Source: Endomicrobium sp. (GTDB lineage Bacteria > Elusimicrobiota > Endomicrobiia > Endomicrobiales > Endomicrobiaceae). From it: DNA of 64,000 nucleotides. This document shows positions 26,171 to 36,110 of this stretch, one piece after another; the stretch's first letter is position 1; the number at the start of each line of letters is the position of its first letter. Under the pieces are notes generated by a model, which made no database searches, was not told the DNA's origin, and saw only the letters and a program-made list of their open reading frames with translations. The stretch spans positions 62,001 through 126,000 of the forward strand of contig JAISHK010000009.1 of NCBI GenBank assembly GCA_031262585.1, given 5' to 3'. The position numbers and the translations under genes are program-made.

Positions 26171-27018
26171 TTTCTACGTTTCCTAAAATAAATTCTTGCA
26201 ATAATTGCAACGCAACTCATCGTTAAAACCATCATTAAAAGAACAAGAGCTGTGCCATATATTAAATTTTTAGGCATATTTGGAATTTGTGTTGAAATGA
26301 TATACAAATGATAAGGCAAAGACATCACCTGGTCAAATATAGAATGCGGCAAATGAGGGACATAAAATGCAGCTGCGGTAAACAATATAGGAGCCGTTTC
26401 TCCTGATATTCTTGCAATACTAAGTATTGTTCCAGTTAAAATTCCAGGAATAGCATTAGGAAGAACTATATGTCTAATGGTTTGCCAACGACTTACACCT
26501 AAAGATAAACTTGCTTCTCTAAATGAATGAGGTACACTGCTTAAAGCCCCTCTAACCGTAGTTATAATAACTGGCAATTCCATTATAGACAAAGTCAAAG
26601 CACCCGCAATAATCGAAACTCCCAACCTAAAAAACATAACAAAAATGCCAAGTCCAAACAATCCATAAACAACAGATGGAACACCAGCTAAATTTACAAT
26701 GGCTAGCTTTATTATTCTTGTAAGCAAATTATTTTTTGCATATTCATTTAAATAAATCGCAGCACAAACACCTATAGGAAGAGTTACTATAATAGAACAT
26801 AAAACTATTGAAAACGTTCCAAGTATCGCAGGCAAAATTCCACCTTCGCGCATTCCATTTTTAGGCATAGAAGTTAAAAACTCCCAACTTATTGCTGATA
26901 ATCCGTTTTTTACAATTACAAATACTATCATAAGTATAGGAACAATAGCTAAACCAACTGTAATACAAAGAAGAGTATATGAAAGTTTTTGTGATAACTT
27001 AGGATTTAATTTTATCAT
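26164..27018 (-). CDS. pstA: Phosphate ABC transporter permease PstA
   Basis: A 284-residue inner-membrane protein with six predicted helices. The binding-protein-dependent transport signature is in SFREASLSLGVSRWQTIRHI, with FTAAAFYVPH typical of PstA. It forms the phosphate channel with PstC. The start overlaps the pstC stop by 4 bases, and GMREGGILPAILGTF matches the family's extracytoplasmic loop. Confidence 0.93.
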   Translation of the reverse strand: MIKLNPKLSQKLSYTLLCITVGLAIVPILMIVFVIVKNGLSAISWEFLTSMPKNGMREGGILPAILGTFSIVLCSIIVTLPIGVCAAIYLNEYAKNNLLTRIIKLAIVNLAGVPSVVYGLFGLGIFVMFFRLGVSIIAGALTLSIMELPVIITTVRGALSSVPHSFREASLSLGVSRWQTIRHIVLPNAIPGILTGTILSIARISGETAPILFTAAAFYVPHLPHSIFDQVMSLPYHLYIISTQIPNMPKNLIYGTALVLLMMVLTMSCVAIIARIYFRKRRKW

Positions 27019-27884
27019 AAATTTTTATTCTTTCCCAAAAACAAATCTGCCAAAAAATTCACCATAAAAGTTATAACAAAAAGTACAAAGCCTATAGCAA
27101 ATAACGATTTGTAGTGCATTCCTTCTCTAACAGTTTCCCCCATTTCAGCAGCTATTGTAGCAGTCATTGTTCTAACAGGTTCAAAAATCGAATGAGGAAT
27201 ATGTGCTGCATTTCCAGTTATCATCATTACAGCCATTGTTTCTCCAATTACTCTACCAATGCCAAGCATTATAGCAGCTATTATACCAGGCATAGCGGCC
27301 TTTAAAACAATTCTTCTGATTGTCTGCCATTTTGTAGCACCTAAAGCAAGGGCACCTTCTTTATACTGCCAAGGAACTGAACTAATTGCATCTTCAGATA
27401 TGGTAACTATAGTAGGTATAGCCATAAACGCAAGCATCATAGCTCCTGAAAAAGCAGTAAGTCCTGTAGGTAAATTAAAAATGTTTTTTACTATTGGAAC
27501 AATAGTAACCATACCAACAAAACCTATAACTACACTTGGTATAGCGGCCATAAGTTCAACCAACGATTTTAAAACATCTTTTACACCTTTAGGAGCAATT
27601 TCAGAAATAAAAAGTGCAGTCATAACACCTATAGGAACTGCTATTAAACAAGCTCCGGTCGTTACTAAAACAGAACCCATAATCAAAGAGAAAATACCAA
27701 ATGATGGTGGTTCTGAAGTAGGATACCAAAAATGTCCTATAATAAATCTAACAATGCCAAAATCTTTTAAAAAAGTAAAACTCTCTTTAAATAAAAAAGC
27801 AAAAATCAAAACTACAAAAACAACAGATAACATACCACATACAAAAATGATAATTTCCATTATATTGTCTATAGTTTTTCTCAT
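27015..27884 (-). CDS. pstC: Phosphate ABC transporter permease PstC
   Basis: A 289-residue permease with six helices. The EAA coupling loop is YKEGALALGATKWQTIRRIV, and FGIFSLIMGSVLVTTGACLI matches the conserved PstC N-terminal region. AAGGGT lies upstream of the ATG. A 130-base spacer separates it from pstS, enough for a processing site or attenuator, though no clear hairpin was seen. Confidence 0.93.
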   Translation of the reverse strand: MRKTIDNIMEIIIFVCGMLSVVFVVLIFAFLFKESFTFLKDFGIVRFIIGHFWYPTSEPPSFGIFSLIMGSVLVTTGACLIAVPIGVMTALFISEIAPKGVKDVLKSLVELMAAIPSVVIGFVGMVTIVPIVKNIFNLPTGLTAFSGAMMLAFMAIPTIVTISEDAISSVPWQYKEGALALGATKWQTIRRIVLKAAMPGIIAAIMLGIGRVIGETMAVMMITGNAAHIPHSIFEPVRTMTATIAAEMGETVREGMHYKSLFAIGFVLFVITFMVNFLADLFLGKNKNL

Positions 27885-28014
27885 ATTAACCCTTGATCAT
27901 AATCTTACAGAAAATCCTGTAAAAATAAACTTTTCACCATAATACTTTGAATTTTTTCAGTTTTTTTAAAAATAATTCCATCTGTCAATTCCTTTACAAC
28001 TTCTTATTGCTATA

Positions 28015-28920
28015 TTACTCTTTTTTTAGTTTTTTTATTGGAGCAAAATCAGTATTTAAAACAATATTCTGACCTTCATCAGATAAAGCATATTTTATAA
28101 ACATTTCAACAACACCATAAGGTTCCCCATTTGTATAAAGATACAAAGGTCTTGAAATAGGATATTTACCATTCATTACATTTTCAAGATTAGGGTAACC
28201 GTATCCATCTTTATTATTTATAGCCACAGAAATAGCTTTTACTCCATTATTTATAAATCCCATACCCACATATCCCAAGGCGTTAGAATTTTGATAAACC
28301 TCATCATATATAGCTTGTGAAGACGACATCATAAGAGAATGCATGGAAAATTCATTATTAGAATTCTTATCATTATTTCTTAAAACTCGTTCTTTAAAAA
28401 ACATATGCGTTCCTGAATTACTTTCTCTTGATAAAACCACTATTTTTTTATTCTCACCACCAACTTCTTTCCAATTGGTAATTTTCGCCATAAAAATATC
28501 ACGCAACTGTTCCAATGTTAACTTACTAACAGGATTATTTTTATTTACAAGCACTGCTAATCCATCAATTCCAATTTTAAATTCAACTGGTTTTATCCCT
28601 TTAATATCAGCTAAAAGTTTTTCCTTTTTTTCTATTTTACGAGATGACATTGTAATATCACATGTCTTATTTATCAAAGAAGCAAAACCCGTACCAGAGC
28701 CTCCACCCGTAACACTTATGTTGCAATTTGGATACTGCTTTACAAAATTTTCAGACCAAGCTTGAATAAGATTTACAATAGTATCAGAACCTCTTATTTG
28801 TATAGACTCAACATATCTAGTATTGTTTTGAATTTTTGTACATGCAGGGAAAAACGCAAATAATATGCTTATAGTTCCAAATACTGACACAAAAACTAGA
28901 AATATTGTTAATTTTCTCAT
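28015..28920 (-). CDS. pstS: Phosphate-binding lipoprotein PstS
   Basis: A 301-residue periplasmic binding protein. A lipoprotein signal ends at FFPAC (Cys about residue 27). Phosphate-contacting segments are visible: IQIRGSDTIVNL, TGGGSGTGFASL and SRESNSGTHMFF. ATG at 28920 overlaps the guaA stop by one base (TAATG), and a GTG at 28929 is a poorer alternative. It starts the pstSCAB1B2-phoU set. Confidence 0.92.
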   Translation of the reverse strand: MRKLTIFLVFVSVFGTISILFAFFPACTKIQNNTRYVESIQIRGSDTIVNLIQAWSENFVKQYPNCNISVTGGGSGTGFASLINKTCDITMSSRKIEKKEKLLADIKGIKPVEFKIGIDGLAVLVNKNNPVSKLTLEQLRDIFMAKITNWKEVGGENKKIVVLSRESNSGTHMFFKERVLRNNDKNSNNEFSMHSLMMSSSQAIYDEVYQNSNALGYVGMGFINNGVKAISVAINNKDGYGYPNLENVMNGKYPISRPLYLYTNGEPYGVVEMFIKYALSDEGQNIVLNTDFAPIKKLKKE

Positions 28921-30449
28921 TATTCCCACTCAATTGTTGCGGGTGGCTTATTAGAAATATCATAAACTATTCTATTAACACCTTTAACTTCATTAACAAT
29001 ACGAGAGGACATTTTATCTAAAAGCTCATAAGGAAGTTTAACCCAGTTTGCTGTCATCGCATCTTCTGAATTGACAGCTCTTATAACAATCACATATTCA
29101 TAAGTTCTAGAATCACCCATAACACCTACAGTTTTAACAGATAGTATTATAGCAAAAGCCTGCCATATTTTATCATAAAGACCCGCTTTATTTACTTCCT
29201 CTGTTACTATATTGTCCGCCTTTTTCAGAATATTAAGTTTTTCTTCAGTTATTTCGCCTATTACTCTCACTGCAAAACCTGGTCCAGGGAATGGCTGTCT
29301 ATTTATAATTTCATTCGGAATTTTAAGTTCTATTCCTAAAATTCTTACCTCATCCTTAAACAAAAATTTTAATGGCTCAATTAATTTCATTTTCATTTTT
29401 TCAGGAAGGCCTCCGACATTATGATGACTTTTAATAAAACTTTTAGTATCCCTTATAGATACACTTTCTATAATATCAGAATATATAGTGCCCTGCAAAA
29501 GAAAATCTATTCCTTTCAATTTTTTAGCCTCTTTATCAAAAACTTCTATAAACATATGACCTATAATTTTTCTTTTTTGTTCAGGATCTGTAATACCTTT
29601 TAATTTTGATAAAAACAATTTTTTAGCATCAATTACTATAAGATTTTTACCAAAAAGTTTACCAAAAACTTTACGTACTCTTTCTGTTTCACCAAATTTT
29701 TGCAAACCATGATCAACATAAATGCATATTAACTGTTTACCTATAGCTTTATAAAGCATCACTGCTGCAACAGAAGAATCAACACCACCGGAAAGAGCAC
29801 ACAAAACTTTACTTTTCCCAACTTGTTTTTTAATTTTTTTTATTTCATCAACTATATAAGTTTTTATGATCCAATCACGCTTTGAATCACATATTTTAAA
29901 TATAAAATTTTGAAGCATTAGTTTACCACTAACAGAATGCTTCACCTCAGGATGAAATTGAACACCATATATTTTTTTTGATACATGTTCTATAGCAGCA
30001 TACGGAGTATTCTCTGATCTTGCAATAACTTTAAAGTTTTTTGGCATTTTTAAAAGCCTATCCTCATGACTCATCCAAAAAATCTCTTTTGAGTTGATCC
30101 CATCAAATAAAAGACTATCACAACTTAAATTGACGCTTGCAATGCCAAACTCTCTATTTTTAGATGAAACAACTTTACCACCTAAATATTGTGCTATAAG
30201 TTGCATACCATAACATATCCCTAAAATAGGAACATTCAATTTCCATATTTTTGAGTCAGGCCAAATAGCTCTTTTGGAATAGACGCTACCATACCCACCC
30301 GAAAGAATAATACCTTTTAAATTTTTAAATTCCCCTAAAAAGTCTACTGACTTATCTCCAGGATGTATTTCACAATATACCTTTTCCTCTCTTATTCGTC
30401 TTGCAATTAACTGTGTGTACTGTGAACCAAAATCTAATATCAAAATCAT
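28920..30449 (-). CDS. guaA: GMP synthase (glutamine-hydrolysing)
   Basis: A 509-residue two-domain enzyme. The N-terminal class I glutaminase has the nucleophile in LGICYGMQLIAQ (Cys near residue 78) and the GVQFHPEVKHS triad part. The C-terminal ATP pyrophosphatase has ALSGGVDSSVAA. The dimerisation domain ends with RIVYDISNKPPATIEWE, so the protein is complete. It converts XMP to GMP. It overlaps pstS by one base, an unusual pairing with phosphate uptake. Confidence 0.97.
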   Translation of the reverse strand: MILILDFGSQYTQLIARRIREEKVYCEIHPGDKSVDFLGEFKNLKGIILSGGYGSVYSKRAIWPDSKIWKLNVPILGICYGMQLIAQYLGGKVVSSKNREFGIASVNLSCDSLLFDGINSKEIFWMSHEDRLLKMPKNFKVIARSENTPYAAIEHVSKKIYGVQFHPEVKHSVSGKLMLQNFIFKICDSKRDWIIKTYIVDEIKKIKKQVGKSKVLCALSGGVDSSVAAVMLYKAIGKQLICIYVDHGLQKFGETERVRKVFGKLFGKNLIVIDAKKLFLSKLKGITDPEQKRKIIGHMFIEVFDKEAKKLKGIDFLLQGTIYSDIIESVSIRDTKSFIKSHHNVGGLPEKMKMKLIEPLKFLFKDEVRILGIELKIPNEIINRQPFPGPGFAVRVIGEITEEKLNILKKADNIVTEEVNKAGLYDKIWQAFAIILSVKTVGVMGDSRTYEYVIVIRAVNSEDAMTANWVKLPYELLDKMSSRIVNEVKGVNRIVYDISNKPPATIEWE

Positions 30450-30503
30450 TTCGATTACCTAATTTTTGTATTTATGCTACTTTTATTTATTTTTTGGATT
30501 GTA

Positions 30504-31055
30504 TCAAATTTTTGCAGAAGTTATAGTTTTTTGTGTTTGATATTTTCCTTTTCTATCAGCGTAAGAAACTTCACATGGTTCATTTGCACTTAAAAATAAT
30601 ATTTGAGCTATACCTTCATTCGTGTAAATCTTTACAGGCATAGACATGCTATTTGATATTGAAAGTGTAACATAACCTTCCCATTCAGGTTCAAATGGTG
30701 TAATATTTACAAAAATACCACATCTTGCATAAGTAGATTTACCAAATGCTATGGTTATAATATTTCTTGGCACCTTGAAATATTCTAATGTTTTACCCAA
30801 AACTACTGTATTTGGAGGAATTTCTATATATTTCTCAACCTTTATAAATTTAAATAAATTATCTTGTACTTGTTTAGGATCAAGAGTTTTAGAAATCTTT
30901 TTCATAATCATAAATTCATTAGAAAGTCGTACATCATATCCATAAGAAGATAACCCATAAGAAATTTTTCCATCTCTTATTTGCTTGGCTTCAAAAGGTT
31001 CGATCATATTGTAATTAAGTGACATTTTTTTTATCCATTTATCGTTTTTAACCAT
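30504..31055 (-). CDS. dcd: dCTP deaminase
   Basis: A 183-residue trimeric-dUTPase-fold enzyme. Conserved stretches are LSSYGYDVRLSNEF, FGKSTYARCGIFVNITPFEP (catalytic Ser/Arg region), EWEGYVTLSISNS and KIYTNEGIAQILF, ending SYADRKGKYQTQ. It deaminates dCTP to dUTP for dTMP synthesis. The frame opens with GTG at 31064, but that codon lies inside the AAGGTG ribosome-binding site, so ATG 31055 is preferred. It follows the RNR gene. Confidence 0.92.
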   Translation of the reverse strand: MVKNDKWIKKMSLNYNMIEPFEAKQIRDGKISYGLSSYGYDVRLSNEFMIMKKISKTLDPKQVQDNLFKFIKVEKYIEIPPNTVVLGKTLEYFKVPRNIITIAFGKSTYARCGIFVNITPFEPEWEGYVTLSISNSMSMPVKIYTNEGIAQILFLSANEPCEVSYADRKGKYQTQKTITSAKI

Positions 31056-31078
31056 TTTAATCACCTTAAATATTAAAT

Positions 31079-31120
31079 AGGTTCAGAATGACAAAAAATA
31101 AGTATTTTCACTCTGAACCT
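31079..31120 (-). terminator. Stem-loop between nrdJ and dcd
   Basis: Arms AGGTTCAGA-TGA and TCA-TCTGAACCT form a stem of about 12 pairs. One pair is T-G on the minus strand but A-C on the plus, favouring a minus-strand RNA. No strong T-run follows (TATTTAATATTT), so it may be a weak terminator or an RNA-processing hairpin. Confidence 0.55.
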
Positions 31121-31264
31121 TATAATTACAACTAAAAAACAATTTATTTTGCACTATAATACTTTAATTTAAACACTTATAAAATATTTTATGAATTCTT
31201 ATTTCTTTCTATACTTTAATAATATTCAAACCAATTTAAGCTATAAATCGATAATAAAATATTG

Positions 31265-33565
31265 TTAAAAACACCTTGAATAACCACAATCCCGACAAAT
31301 TCCACACCCTTCTGAAAAATTCAACATTTCTCCACACTCTGGACATTGTGGACACGCACCTGAAACATTGGTACACGATTCTGATGTATAATAATTTTCT
31401 TGATAATTATGCTCATCAACTTTTTCAACATGATTTATTCGCTCAAAAAGATTTGGAGATGACTTTTCTTTATCATACGACTCTAAAGCTTTAGCCACTG
31501 CATCAGCACAGGACAAAATTAATCCACCCTCTGCAAGCATAGGTGCTGGACATCTTATACCCTTTAACTGATTCACAATTATATTCTGATTAATTCCAGA
31601 ACGCAAGGCTAAGGAGACCAAACGGCTCATAGCCTCCGACTGAGACGCAGTACAGCCACCTGACTTTCCGAGTTGTGTAAATACCTCACATACTCCTTTA
31701 TTATCTTCATTTACTGTAACATACATTTTACCACAACCCGTATGCATAAGAAGTGTAAAACCCACAGTCTTAGTAGGTCGAACTCTTGGTTGTGTCTTTT
31801 GGCTTTGAACAGATTCTTTTTTTTTGTTTTTTACAAGATTTAAAACCTGCTCATTCCTGCTTCCGTCACGATAAACAGTCACTCCCTTACAACCTAGTTT
31901 ATATGAAAGAAGATATGCTTTTTTAACATCTTCTTTAGTTGCTGTATTAGGAAAATTAACTGTCTTTGAAACAGCATTATCCGTAAACTTTTGAAAAGCT
32001 GCTTGCATTTTTATATGCTCTTCAGGAGAAATATCATGAGAAGTAACAAATACTTTTCTTATATCTTCAGGAATTTCTTTGAAATCACGTATACTACCTT
32101 TTTCAGCTATCCTATCAATAAGCTGAGATGAATAAAACCCTTTTTGTTTTGCAAGCTTTTCAAAGTAAGGATTTACTTCATACATTTCTTCATAATCTAA
32201 ACATTGTGCTCTCTTATATACAAGAGCAAAAAGAGGCTCTATTCCTCCTGAAGCTGAAGCTATTATTCCAATAGTACCAGTAGGAGCAATTGTGGTTGTA
32301 GTCGCATTCCTTATAGGCTTAATCTTAGCATATATACTTTTTTTAAAATTTGGGAAGGCTCCCCTTTTCATCGCCAGTTCTTCCGAAGCTTCATGAGATT
32401 TACGCTGAATAAAACCCATAAGCAGCTCGGCAAGATTTAAAGATTCTTCACAACCATAAGGAACACCTAAATATAAAAGCAAATCTGCCCAACCCATAAC
32501 TCCAAGTCCCACTTTTCTATTAGAACAAGTCACTTCATCTATTTTTTTTATAGGATATTTATTCATATCTATCACATTATCAAGAAAATGAATCGCCAAT
32601 TTCACAGTTTTTTCCAACTTATTCCAATCAATATTTCCATCTTTTATAAAGTGTCCTAAATTTATTGAGCCTAGATTACATGATTCATAAGGTAAAAGAG
32701 GCTGTTCGCCACAGGGGTTTGTAGATTCTATAATCCCTAATTCAGGAATAGGATTTTTTTCATTTATTCTATCAATAAAAACTATGCCAGGCTCACCATT
32801 TTTCCACGCTTGATCAATTATTTTATCAAAAACATTTTTTGCATTTAATTTACTGACAATTTCACCGTTTCTTGGATTATAAAGATTATAATATTCATTT
32901 CTTTCAAAAGCATCCATAAACTCCTTGGTAACTGCAACAGATATATTGAAATTATTCAAACTTGCATTTTCATTTTTACATGCTATAAATTCTAAAATAT
33001 CAGGATGATCTATTCTAAGCATGCCCATATTCGCACCACGTCTTGTCCCGCCTTGTTTTATGGCCTCTGTAGCAGCATTAAAAACCTGCATAAAAGATAT
33101 CGGACCAGAAGAAACTCCCGATGTAGTCTTTACTGTATCCTTATTTGGACGAAGTTTTGAAAAAGAAAAACCTGTCCCTCCACCTGATTTATGTATGAGG
33201 GCTGTATTTTTCAAAGTTTCAAAAATAGAATCCATTGAATCATCTATAGGTAAGACAAAACAAGCGGAAAGCTGTTGTAAATGTCTTCCTGCATTCATTA
33301 AAGTTGGTGAATTAGGTAAAAAATCTAAACGAGACATTAAAAAATAAAATTCTTTTACCAAAGATGCGATGTCAGCACTACTATCGTACTTTTTATCAGC
33401 CTGAGCAATATTTTCAGCAACTCTATAAAATAGATCCTCAACATTCTCAATGACGCTATTATCCTTATTCTTCTTTAAATAACGTTTTTGAAGAACAGTA
33501 ATTGCATTTTTGCTCAGATTTACTTTCTCTTTCAATAAATCCTCTTTAATCACATTTTCTGACAT
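31265..33565 (-). CDS. nrdJ: Adenosylcobalamin-dependent (class II) ribonucleotide reductase
   Basis: A 766-residue reductase. RLDFLPNSPTLMNAGRHLQQ and LSACFVLPIDDSMDSIFETL open the barrel; KSGGGTGFSFSKLRP, GGTRRGANMGML, NPCGEQPLLPYESCNLGS (active-site Cys and Glu region) and APTGTIGIIASASGGIEP follow. The C-terminus has a TSCPD-type domain (GGCTASQSEAMSRLVSLAL) and a zinc-ribbon-like tail, CPECGEMLNFSEGCGICRDC. It reduces ribonucleotides using adenosylcobalamin, independent of oxygen. The B12 uptake/adenosylation operon is 9 kb away. A broken nrdR lies immediately upstream. Confidence 0.95.
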   Translation of the reverse strand: MSENVIKEDLLKEKVNLSKNAITVLQKRYLKKNKDNSVIENVEDLFYRVAENIAQADKKYDSSADIASLVKEFYFLMSRLDFLPNSPTLMNAGRHLQQLSACFVLPIDDSMDSIFETLKNTALIHKSGGGTGFSFSKLRPNKDTVKTTSGVSSGPISFMQVFNAATEAIKQGGTRRGANMGMLRIDHPDILEFIACKNENASLNNFNISVAVTKEFMDAFERNEYYNLYNPRNGEIVSKLNAKNVFDKIIDQAWKNGEPGIVFIDRINEKNPIPELGIIESTNPCGEQPLLPYESCNLGSINLGHFIKDGNIDWNKLEKTVKLAIHFLDNVIDMNKYPIKKIDEVTCSNRKVGLGVMGWADLLLYLGVPYGCEESLNLAELLMGFIQRKSHEASEELAMKRGAFPNFKKSIYAKIKPIRNATTTTIAPTGTIGIIASASGGIEPLFALVYKRAQCLDYEEMYEVNPYFEKLAKQKGFYSSQLIDRIAEKGSIRDFKEIPEDIRKVFVTSHDISPEEHIKMQAAFQKFTDNAVSKTVNFPNTATKEDVKKAYLLSYKLGCKGVTVYRDGSRNEQVLNLVKNKKKESVQSQKTQPRVRPTKTVGFTLLMHTGCGKMYVTVNEDNKGVCEVFTQLGKSGGCTASQSEAMSRLVSLALRSGINQNIIVNQLKGIRCPAPMLAEGGLILSCADAVAKALESYDKEKSSPNLFERINHVEKVDEHNYQENYYTSESCTNVSGACPQCPECGEMLNFSEGCGICRDCGYSRCF

Positions 33566-33589
33566 ATTTTCTTTCCCATGATTACTTGA

Positions 33590-33747
33590 GAATCATAAAA
33601 AAAATATTTTTTAAAATCTTTCAAAAACAAACCAGTATATCTCTTTCACGACTAAAACATTTTTCTCATCACTTTCTGCAGAAGCATGCTCTACAGGACG
33701 AAAATCAGTAACTCAATCGTAAGCACCTTCACGAAAAAATATTTCAT
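33590..33747 (-). pseudogene. nrdR: Remnant of the RNR repressor gene nrdR
   Basis: Directly upstream of nrdJ the minus strand reads MKYFF, then in the next frame REGAYD, a stop, VTDFRPVEHASA, then in a third frame RKMF, a stop, S, a stop and KRYTG. NrdR starts MKCPFCGAYDxKVxDSRPVExGxxIRRRRECxxCGKRFTTFE, so GAYD, VTD-RPVE and KRYT fall in register. The zinc-ligand cysteines are lost and the ATP-cone domain is absent. The alignment is by eye. NrdR normally represses ribonucleotide reductase genes. Confidence 0.6.
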
Positions 33748-34491
33748 TAATTTCTCTTTTTTTTATCAAAAACACAATACGATACAAAACAAACCTGCTG
33801 TACCAAATTAATGCTACAATAATACATGTAGATTTGTCAAGGTAATAATATAGCATTATTATCATATAACATAATTTAAGATTTTCCATCTCTTTTAGCC
33901 TTACATAAAGCTTTGTCAACTTTACTAAACTTCCATGCCTACCTAAAAACATAAAAACTACTGCTACAACACTTTGCTCGTTGCAGTTTCTAGTTTAGTT
34001 TCTGCAAAAAACGTCTTAAATAACCGAGAAGACTATCTCTTTTTAACCTATCATCATTTCCTCAAAAAGATTTATTCTTTTAATAACTAAAAAAATTTGT
34101 AAATTAAGAATAGACTCTTTTGCAAAACAGTCATCAGAACCATTTTTTTAATAGTCATTACAATACATTCTAAAAGTTAATTCTCTATTTTTTAATGACA
34201 AATAAATAATACTTATTTTATTAATGTTAAACTCACTATAATTTATAACATTATACTTTCATCTCGATTTAAAAATTTTAACGAATGTCATATTGAAATA
34301 AACCTCTATCGTACAAAACACTCGCTTTGTATAAATTTTATCACATTTCTATAAATTCTTATGCAAAAATACTAATTTTCTCATCAAGAAACACAATCCT
34401 ACGCTTACAATTACATTTATTTGCAAAGAAAATAAACTTTTTATAAACAAGAACAATTCCTCAGTGTATTCGTAAATTTTACAAAACTTCT

Positions 34492-34750
34492 TCACTTCTT
34501 GATAAGAGGATAAACTCTACTACTCTTTGAGTGTTTAACTCCTCTTTGATCTTTCATTAAAATAAAGATACATATAAATTCTATTAATTCACCAGTAATT
34601 ACAAGCTTTTGGAACTGTTAACCCAATGAGAAAACTGCTATAAAAAAATCATTACTTTTATGACTTCGTAATAGAAATTTATTATCTTTAAAAATATTCT
34701 CAATCTTAAAGTAAAAAATACACTTTTCATATAAAAAGTTAAAATATTAT
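34492..34750 (-). pseudogene. Unidentified broken ORF
   Basis: One frame runs for about 82 codons with a single internal stop: FNFLYEKCIFYFKIENIF, NKFLLRSHKSNDFFIAVFSL, then a stop, QFQKLVITGELIEFICIFIL and MKDQRGVKHSKSSRVYPLIK. Composition is protein-like rather than random. I do not recognise the family. No ribosome-binding site was looked for beyond the visible start. Confidence 0.32.
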
Positions 34751-35733
34751 TTCTTTAATATTTTAGACTATTTTAAAACTTTTTCCTTATTAAAATATCA
34801 CAATTCTTCAAAAATCTATGCTTTATAGAAATATATTTTACTCTTTATATCTCAAGAATTAAACACATACAAATTATAAACAAAATCTCTATCAATATTA
34901 CCTATATCTTAGATTTTTTCATAAAAATATAATGTTCAAAATATATAATGATAATAACATAAATTAATAGCACACTACGAATATAAATAATAAAACACTA
35001 TTATAAAAATTTAAAATAAGATAAAAACTGACTATTGGATAAAATAATAAGTTTACAATCCAAAACAGCTAAAAAACTTATGTAAGAACAGGAATTAACA
35101 GAATTAAAACTACATATAAAGTATCTTTATCTATTTTTCCTTTTAATATATCAAAATCAAAATAACAACAATTACAATCCATCCATTTCAAATAAAAAAA
35201 ATACTTACTAGAAATATAGTTTGCAACTATTTTTTCAGCTCATTTTTCAATTTCCAACTAATAAACTTAAATTCTTTTATCCAAATATCATCTTTTTTGC
35301 AGACCCATGAAACCCATAATCTACATCACTAAAAACTATAAACAAAAAAGCTTTTATTTACGATTCTCTAATTACTAAAGTTTTGTCGATTTTAATTTAG
35401 TAATATTTGTTTTCGATAATGCCTTAGATTTAGATAAAGAAACAACAACATTGTCTAAATTATTTTTTAAGATAAAAAATGTCTATATCTTTTTCTTTTA
35501 CTCTTATAAACATAAAATACAATACCATTATTTTTCAAAATTATATTTAAATTTGAATATAATCTTTAAAATTATGTTAGATATTCCCCGTCTGACACAG
35601 AAATGTTTATAGTTTTTGAATCATCATAAACAAAAAAAACAAAACTCTATAAAAATAACTAGTGTTAATGTTAAGGCCCCAATGTAATAAGACAGATTAG
35701 TTATTTTATTTTCCCAATTCAGCAATAGTTATT

Positions 35734-36110
35734 TTATATTTTGATATTTTTTTCTAAAAAATCTGCATAATGTAAAAAATTGCTGCCATATTTAAACAAA
35801 ATCTTTAAACCTGAAAGCAAATACCTTGGATTAATTTTTTCGCCTTTAAGTATGTATTAATATAATTTTGAGAATTTTTAATTTTCCGACAAAACTTTAA
35901 GCAATTTTAACGACATCTGAAGAAAATGTTTGAATAATATATTTTAAAATTGATTCTTTATCCTCAACTTTTTATTTTCTGTTAACATGAAATTATTTCT
36001 CCACACTCTAGACAAAATACAAAACTAATTTCGTCTACTATTAAAATTTCCTTAAATTCTGAATTATCTAAATACTTATTGCCAAAAACAAACTTGCTTT
36101 AAATAGATGT
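35734..36110 (-). pseudogene. Unidentified decayed gene with a well-preserved C-terminus
   Basis: The 3' end is a clean frame ending GEKINPRYLLSGLKILFKYG then SNFLHYADFLEKNIKI and a stop at 35734-35736. Upstream frames give YLDNSEFKEILIVDEISFVF and CLECGEII, then ESILKYIIQTFSSDVVKIA, separated by frameshifts. The polarity is consistent over 370 bases. I could not assign the family. Confidence 0.38.

Noticed and set aside
27259-27942. 227-codon plus-strand open frame antisense to pstC
   Set aside because: It lies opposite pstC and mirrors its codons. pstC is a clear family member with conserved permease motifs.
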